Source: Belnapia mucosa
GTDB lineage: Bacteria; Pseudomonadota; Alphaproteobacteria; Acetobacterales; Acetobacteraceae
Reading direction: 5' to 3'
Assembly (NCBI RefSeq): GCF_016775475.1
Contig: NZ_JAEUXJ010000006.1
Location: 1-64,000 of the forward strand
Length of the DNA: 64,000 nucleotides
Part shown: positions 59,940-64,000 of the stretch, piece after piece
How the letters are laid out: the number at the start of each line of letters is the position of its first letter
Numbering within the stretch: position 1 is the first letter of the stretch
Position numbers and translations under genes: made by a program
Notes under the pieces: generated by a model
What the model was told of the DNA's origin: nothing
Databases searched by the model: none
What the model saw: the letters and a program-made list of their open reading frames with translations, nothing else

Positions 59940-61022
59940 ATGAGCGATGACCTCGAGACCCTTCGGGGCGAGACCGCCGAAGCCCTCGCCGCCGCCGCCG
60001 ATCTCCGCGCCTGGGATGCGGTGCGGGTCGGCACGCTCGGCAAGAGCGGGCGGCTGACCGGGCTGCTGAAGGGGCTCGGCGCTGTGCCTGCCGAGGCACG
60101 CAAGGAGCGTGGGGCGGCGCTCAACCGGCTGAAGGCAGAGCTGGAATCGGCGATCGAGACGCGGCGCGCGGCGCTGGAGGCGGCGGCGCTGGAGGCGCGG
60201 CTGGCCGCCGAGCGGCTGGACGTGACCCTGCCGCCGCGGCCGCATCCGCCGGGCGGGGCTGGGGAGGGCGGCATCCACCCCATCAGCCGGACCATCGAGG
60301 AGCTGACGGCGATCTTCGGCGCCATGGGCTTCCGGGTGGCGGAGGGGCCGGATATCGAGAGCGACTGGCTGAATTTCTCGGCCCTCAACATCCCGGACCA
60401 CCATCCGGCCCGGCAGGACCACGACACCTTCTACCTGCCCGCCGGTACCGATGGCCGGCGGCCGGTGCTGCGCACCCATACCTCGCCGGTGCAGGCGCGG
60501 ACCATGCTCGGGCAGGAGCCGCCGATCCGCGTCATCGTCCCCGGCCGCACCTGGCGCGCCGACCATGACGCGACGCATAGCCCGATGTTCCACCAGGTGG
60601 AGGGGCTGGTGATCGATCGCGGGATCACCCTCGGCCATCTCAAGGGCTGCCTGATCGATTTCCTTCGCGCCTTCTTCGGCATCTCCGACCTGCCGGTGCG
60701 CTTCCGCGCCTCCTACTTCCCCTTCACCGAGCCCTCGATGGAGGTCGATATCGGCTGGAATCGGAAGACCGGCGAACTCGGCAAGGGCGGCGACTGGCTG
60801 GAGATCCTGGGGAGCGGGATGGTGCATCCGCGGGTCCTGGCCAATTGCGGCATCGATGCGCGGGAGTGGCAGGGCTTCGCTTTCGGCATGGGGATCGAGC
60901 GCATCACCATGCTGAAGCACGGCATGCCGGACCTGCGCCCCTTCTACGAGAGCGACCTGCGCTGGCTGCGCCACTACGCGGCCGACCCGCTCTCGCCCCC
61001 GTCCCTCACGGAGGGTGTGTGA
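59940..61022 (+). CDS. pheS: Phenylalanine-tRNA ligase alpha subunit
   Basis: A 360-residue class II synthetase catalytic subunit. An N-terminal coiled-coil arm (~85 residues) precedes the core with HPISRTIEELTAIFGAMGF, HDTFYLPAGTDGRRPVLRTHTSPVQ (motif 2 region), GRTWRADHDATHSPMFHQVEG and motif 3 in GFAFGMGIERITMLKHG. It forms an alpha2-beta2 enzyme with PheT, whose gene starts after one base. Confidence 0.97.
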   Translation: MSDDLETLRGETAEALAAAADLRAWDAVRVGTLGKSGRLTGLLKGLGAVPAEARKERGAALNRLKAELESAIETRRAALEAAALEARLAAERLDVTLPPRPHPPGGAGEGGIHPISRTIEELTAIFGAMGFRVAEGPDIESDWLNFSALNIPDHHPARQDHDTFYLPAGTDGRRPVLRTHTSPVQARTMLGQEPPIRVIVPGRTWRADHDATHSPMFHQVEGLVIDRGITLGHLKGCLIDFLRAFFGISDLPVRFRASYFPFTEPSMEVDIGWNRKTGELGKGGDWLEILGSGMVHPRVLANCGIDAREWQGFAFGMGIERITMLKHGMPDLRPFYESDLRWLRHYAADPLSPPSLTEGV

Positions 61023-61023
61023 G

Positions 61024-63495
61024 ATGAAGTTCACCCTGTCCTGGCTGCGCGCGCATCTCGAGACCGAGGCGCCGCTGGCGGATATCCTCGCCACGCTGAA
61101 CACCATCGGGCTCGAGGTCGAGGGGGTGGAGGATCGCGGCGCCGCGCTCGCCTCCTTCCGCATTGCCCATGTCGTCGAGGCCGTGCAGCACCCGAATGCG
61201 GACCGGCTTCGCGCGCTGAAGGTGGATACGGGCGACGGCAAGCTGCTCTCCGTCGTCTGCGGCGCGCCGAATGCGCGGGCGGGGATGAAGGGCGTCGTCG
61301 CGCTGCCGGGGGCCTTCATCCCGGGCACGGGGATCACGCTCAAGAAGGGCGAGATCCGCGGCGTCGCCTCCGAGGCGATGATGCTTTCGGCGCGCGAGAT
61401 GGGGCTCGGCGACGACCATTCAGGGATCGTCGACCTGCCGGAGGATGCGCCACTCGGCGAGAGCTATGTGCGCTGGGCGGGGATGGACGACCCGATCATC
61501 GAGATCAGCGTCACGCCGAACCGGGGCGATGCGCTCTCCGTCCATGGCGTGGCGCGGGACTTGGCGGCGGCGGGGCTCGGGCGGCTGAAGCCGCTGGGCG
61601 AGCCGCGGATCGAGGGCGTCTATCCCTCGCCGCTGCGCTGGGAGATCGCCGATCCGCGCGCCTGCGACTATGTCATCGGCCGGGCCATCCGCGGGGTGCG
61701 GAACGGGCCTTCGCCGAAATGGCTGCAGGACCTGCTGGTGGCGATCGGGCTGCGGCCGATCAATGCCCTGGTCGATGTAACCAACCTCTACACCCATGGC
61801 CTCGGCCGCCCGCTGCATGTCTTCGACGTGGCGAAGGTGCGGGGCCGGATGCTGACGCTGCGGATGGCGCAGGAAGGCGAGAGCCTGGTCGCGCTGAACG
61901 GCAAGACCTATGCGCTGACGCCGGAGGATGGCGTGATCGCCGATGAGGCAGGGCCGGAATCCCTCGGCGGCATCATCGGCGGCGAGCATTCGGGCTGCGA
62001 CGAGGGCACGACCGAGGTCTTCATCGAATGCGCCCTGTTCGACCCGGTGCGCATCGCGCTCTCCGGCCGGCGGCACGACATCCGCACCGATGCGCGGGCG
62101 CGGTTCGAGCGCGGCGTGGACCCGGCCCTGCCGGCGCATGCCCTCGACCTTGCCACCTGGACCATGCAGGAGCTCTGCGGCGGCGAGGCGAGCGAGGTCT
62201 CGGCGGCCGGTACGCCGCCGGCCTGGCAGCGCAGCGCGACGCTGCGCTTCGCGCGGCTGGCCGGCCTCGGTGGCGCCGAGGTGGCGCCGGATGAGGCGGT
62301 GGGCATCCTGGAACGCCTCGGCTTCACGGTGGAATCGCGGGATGCCGAGCGGGTGACGGTCGCGGTGCCGCCCTGGCGGAACGACATCGCGGCCAAGGGG
62401 GCGCTGGACCAGGCGCCCAGCCTGCCGGCCGAGCGCGCCCGCGCCGCGGCCGAGGGCTGCGCCGAGGTGGAGCCCGAGGCCGACCTGGTCGAGGAGGTGC
62501 TGCGCATCCGTGGGCTCGATCAGGTGCCGCCGGTCTCCCTGCCGGTCGCCGGGATCGTGCCGCCGCCGGCGCTGAGCCCGAAACAGGCCCGGGCGGCGCT
62601 GGCGCGGCGGGTGCTGGCGGCGCGGGGGATGCTGGACTGCGTCAGCTTCGGCTTCCTGGAGGCGAAGGTCGCGTCGCTCTTCGGGGAGACGCCGGCCGTG
62701 TTGCGGCTGGAGAACCCGATCGCCGCCGATCTCGACCAGATGCGCCCGACGCCGGTCGCTAGCCTGTTGCAGGCGGCGGCGCGCAACGCGGCGCGGGGAT
62801 ATCCGGATGTGGCGCTGGCCGAGCTGGGCGCCGCCTATTGCGATGCCTCGCCGGAGGGCCAGTTGCAGGTCGCCGCCGGCGTGCGGACCGGGCATACGCC
62901 GCGGCATTGGGCCGAGGCCTCGCGCGGCATCGATGCGATGGACGCGAAGGGGGATGCGCTGGCCGTGCTGGCGGCGCTCGGGGTGCCGATGGCGGCCGTG
63001 AGCGTCACCGCCGATGCGCCGGGCTTCTACCATCCCGGCCGGAGCGGCGTGCTGCGGCAGGGGCCGAAGACGGTGCTCGCCACTTTCGGGGAGATTCATC
63101 CCCGGGTCGCGGCGGCGCTCGACCTGACGGGGCCGGCGGTCGCCTTCGAGGTCTTCCTCGATGCCATCCCGGAGCCCAAGCGCCGCAAGAAGGGGGCGCC
63201 GGACCTGCCGGCCTTCCAGCCGGTGCGGCGGGACTTCGCCTTCCTCGTCGATGCCGGGGTTTCGGCCGAGGCGGTGCTGCGGGCGGCGCGCGGGGCGGAC
63301 AAGGCGCTCATCGCCGAGGTGGTGCTGTTCGACCGCTATGCCGGGGAGAAGCTGCCGGAGGGGAAGGTGAGCCTCGCCATCCAGGCCGTGCTGCAGCCGC
63401 GCGAGGCGACGCTGACCGATGCCGAGATCGAGGCGGCGGCGGCGAAGATCGTGGCCGCGGTCGGCAAGGCGACGGGGGCCACCTTGCGCGGCTGA
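61024..63495 (+). CDS. pheT: Phenylalanine-tRNA ligase beta subunit
   Basis: An 823-residue tRNA-binding and editing subunit. Domains in order: EMAP-like tRNA-binding (AHVVEAVQHPNADRLRALKV), B3/B4 editing region (RPINALVDVTNLYTHGLGRPLHVFD), B5, the class II-like core and the C-terminal FDX-ACB domain (FQPVRRDFAFLVDAGVSAEAV). Between PPWRNDIA and EPEADLVEEVLRIRG there are about 30 extra residues (ALDQAPSLPAERARAAAEG...) compared with E. coli PheT. The ATG at 61024 is one base after the pheS stop. Confidence 0.96.
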   Translation: MKFTLSWLRAHLETEAPLADILATLNTIGLEVEGVEDRGAALASFRIAHVVEAVQHPNADRLRALKVDTGDGKLLSVVCGAPNARAGMKGVVALPGAFIPGTGITLKKGEIRGVASEAMMLSAREMGLGDDHSGIVDLPEDAPLGESYVRWAGMDDPIIEISVTPNRGDALSVHGVARDLAAAGLGRLKPLGEPRIEGVYPSPLRWEIADPRACDYVIGRAIRGVRNGPSPKWLQDLLVAIGLRPINALVDVTNLYTHGLGRPLHVFDVAKVRGRMLTLRMAQEGESLVALNGKTYALTPEDGVIADEAGPESLGGIIGGEHSGCDEGTTEVFIECALFDPVRIALSGRRHDIRTDARARFERGVDPALPAHALDLATWTMQELCGGEASEVSAAGTPPAWQRSATLRFARLAGLGGAEVAPDEAVGILERLGFTVESRDAERVTVAVPPWRNDIAAKGALDQAPSLPAERARAAAEGCAEVEPEADLVEEVLRIRGLDQVPPVSLPVAGIVPPPALSPKQARAALARRVLAARGMLDCVSFGFLEAKVASLFGETPAVLRLENPIAADLDQMRPTPVASLLQAAARNAARGYPDVALAELGAAYCDASPEGQLQVAAGVRTGHTPRHWAEASRGIDAMDAKGDALAVLAALGVPMAAVSVTADAPGFYHPGRSGVLRQGPKTVLATFGEIHPRVAAALDLTGPAVAFEVFLDAIPEPKRRKKGAPDLPAFQPVRRDFAFLVDAGVSAEAVLRAARGADKALIAEVVLFDRYAGEKLPEGKVSLAIQAVLQPREATLTDAEIEAAAAKIVAAVGKATGATLRG

Positions 63496-63501
63496 ACCGG
63501 G

Positions 63502-63547
63502 GCCGGCCAATCCAGTGCTTTGACTTGGCCGGCTCCTGCCTTATCTG
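63502..63547 (+). promoter_or_regulatory. Inverted repeat and candidate lepA promoter
   Basis: GCCGGCCAA (63502-63510) and TTGGCCGGC (63525-63533) form a perfect 9-bp inverted repeat, a possible pheT terminator stem. Overlapping it, TTGACT (63520-63525), 16 bases and TATCTG (63542-63547) could be the lepA promoter. Confidence 0.4.
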
Positions 63548-63592
63548 CAACTGCAAGAGGCCGGGCATCCCTGAACCGGCCGCCGGAATCCC

Positions 63593-64000
63593 ATGCCCGA
63601 TACTCCGCTCGCCCGTATCCGCAACTTCTCGATCATCGCCCATATCGACCACGGGAAGTCGACGCTCGCCGACCGGCTGATCCAGGCCACCGGCACCGTC
63701 ACCGCGCGGGAGATGAAGGAACAGCTCCTCGACAACATGGAGCTGGAGCGGGAGCGGGGCATCACCATCAAGGCGCAGACCGTGCGCCTCGCCTACAAGG
63801 CGAAGGATGGGGAGACCTATATCCTCAACCTGATGGATACGCCCGGCCATGTGGACTTCGCCTATGAGGTCAGCCGGAGCCTCGCCGCCTGCGAAGGCTC
63901 GCTGCTCGTGGTCGATGCCTCGCAGGGCGTGGAGGCGCAGACCCTGGCGAATGTCTACCAGGCGATCGATGCCAACCACGAGATCGTGCCGGTCCTGAAC
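63593..64000 (+). CDS. lepA: Elongation factor 4 (LepA), 5' part
   Basis: The first 136 codons of a translational GTPase; the gene runs off the right edge. The G1 loop [18 protein letters not shown], the switch [15 protein letters not shown] and the G3 motif [14 protein letters not shown] are those of LepA/EF4, and [22 protein letters not shown] is typical. LepA binds ribosomes and can back-translocate or aid initiation and assembly. The ATG at 63593 is the first in-frame start before the conserved N-terminus. Confidence 0.95.
   Translation, partial: MPDTPLARIRNFSIIAHIDHGKSTLADRLIQATGTVTAREMKEQLLDNMELERERGITIKAQTVRLAYKAKDGETYILNLMDTPGHVDFAYEVSRSLAACEGSLLVVDASQGVEAQTLANVYQAIDANHEIVPVLN

Noticed and set aside
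61420..63510. Minus-strand open frame of ~700 codons opposite pheT
   Set aside because: Arg/His/Gln-rich shadow with no family match; pheT is intact on the other strand.

Overview
The window comes from a very GC-rich alphaproteobacterium. Gene content and order (uvrC-pgsA-moaD-moaE, dapF-mtaB-ftsY, rpmI-rplT-pheS-pheT, a membrane-bound formate dehydrogenase island with DUF3305/DUF3306 genes) fit Rhodospirillales, most likely Acetobacteraceae of the Roseomonas type. There is no rRNA gene to confirm this. Genes are tightly packed with many ATGA/TGATG/GTGA overlaps and several GTG or TTG starts. I saw no tRNA, rRNA, insertion sequence, prophage or CRISPR array.

Left end (1-9.2 kb): a giant calcium-binding repeat protein of the RTX type runs off the left edge on the minus strand. 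It starts with five PPC-like domains and continues with alternating beta-modules. Behind it lie an alpha/beta-hydrolase, a CurA-type NADP-dependent oxidoreductase and a DUF427 protein.

Formate dehydrogenase island (9.2-21.9 kb): a divergent multi-[4Fe-4S] protein faces an operon-like run of at least twelve genes. These are a degenerate biotin/lipoate-ligase-like protein, DUF6505, DUF6352, DUF3305, DUF3306, a TorD-type chaperone, a 72-residue Tat-signal protein, the formate dehydrogenase alpha, beta and gamma subunits, then mobB and moeA for molybdenum cofactor finishing. This is the most system-like part of the window; five of its accessory proteins have no established function.

Middle (21.9-43.1 kb): a histidine kinase/response regulator pair and a MarR regulator stand divergent to a branched-chain aminotransferase. 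Next come a LysE exporter and an acyl-CoA synthetase. Facing these are a membrane protein, a VOC protein, moaE, moaD, a lipoprotein, pgsA and uvrC. folB with a FolM-like reductase, a zinc-ribbon DNA polymerase IV, a ROK kinase, tusA and a histone-deacetylase-like amidohydrolase follow. A KefC/YbaL antiporter with less GC-biased codon use and an M20-family amidohydrolase close this part.

Right end (43.2-64 kb): a second probable type I-secreted surface protein has four cadherin-like repeats and a glycine-rich repeat region. It is followed by a CCC1/VIT transporter, a tkt-gap-pgk carbon-metabolism run, a NUDIX hydrolase, two small exported or proline-rich proteins, a creatininase-family amidohydrolase, dapF-mtaB-ftsY, a HerA-like ATPase, and rpmI-rplT-pheS-pheT with a strong terminator/attenuator hairpin before pheS. 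lepA is cut by the right edge.
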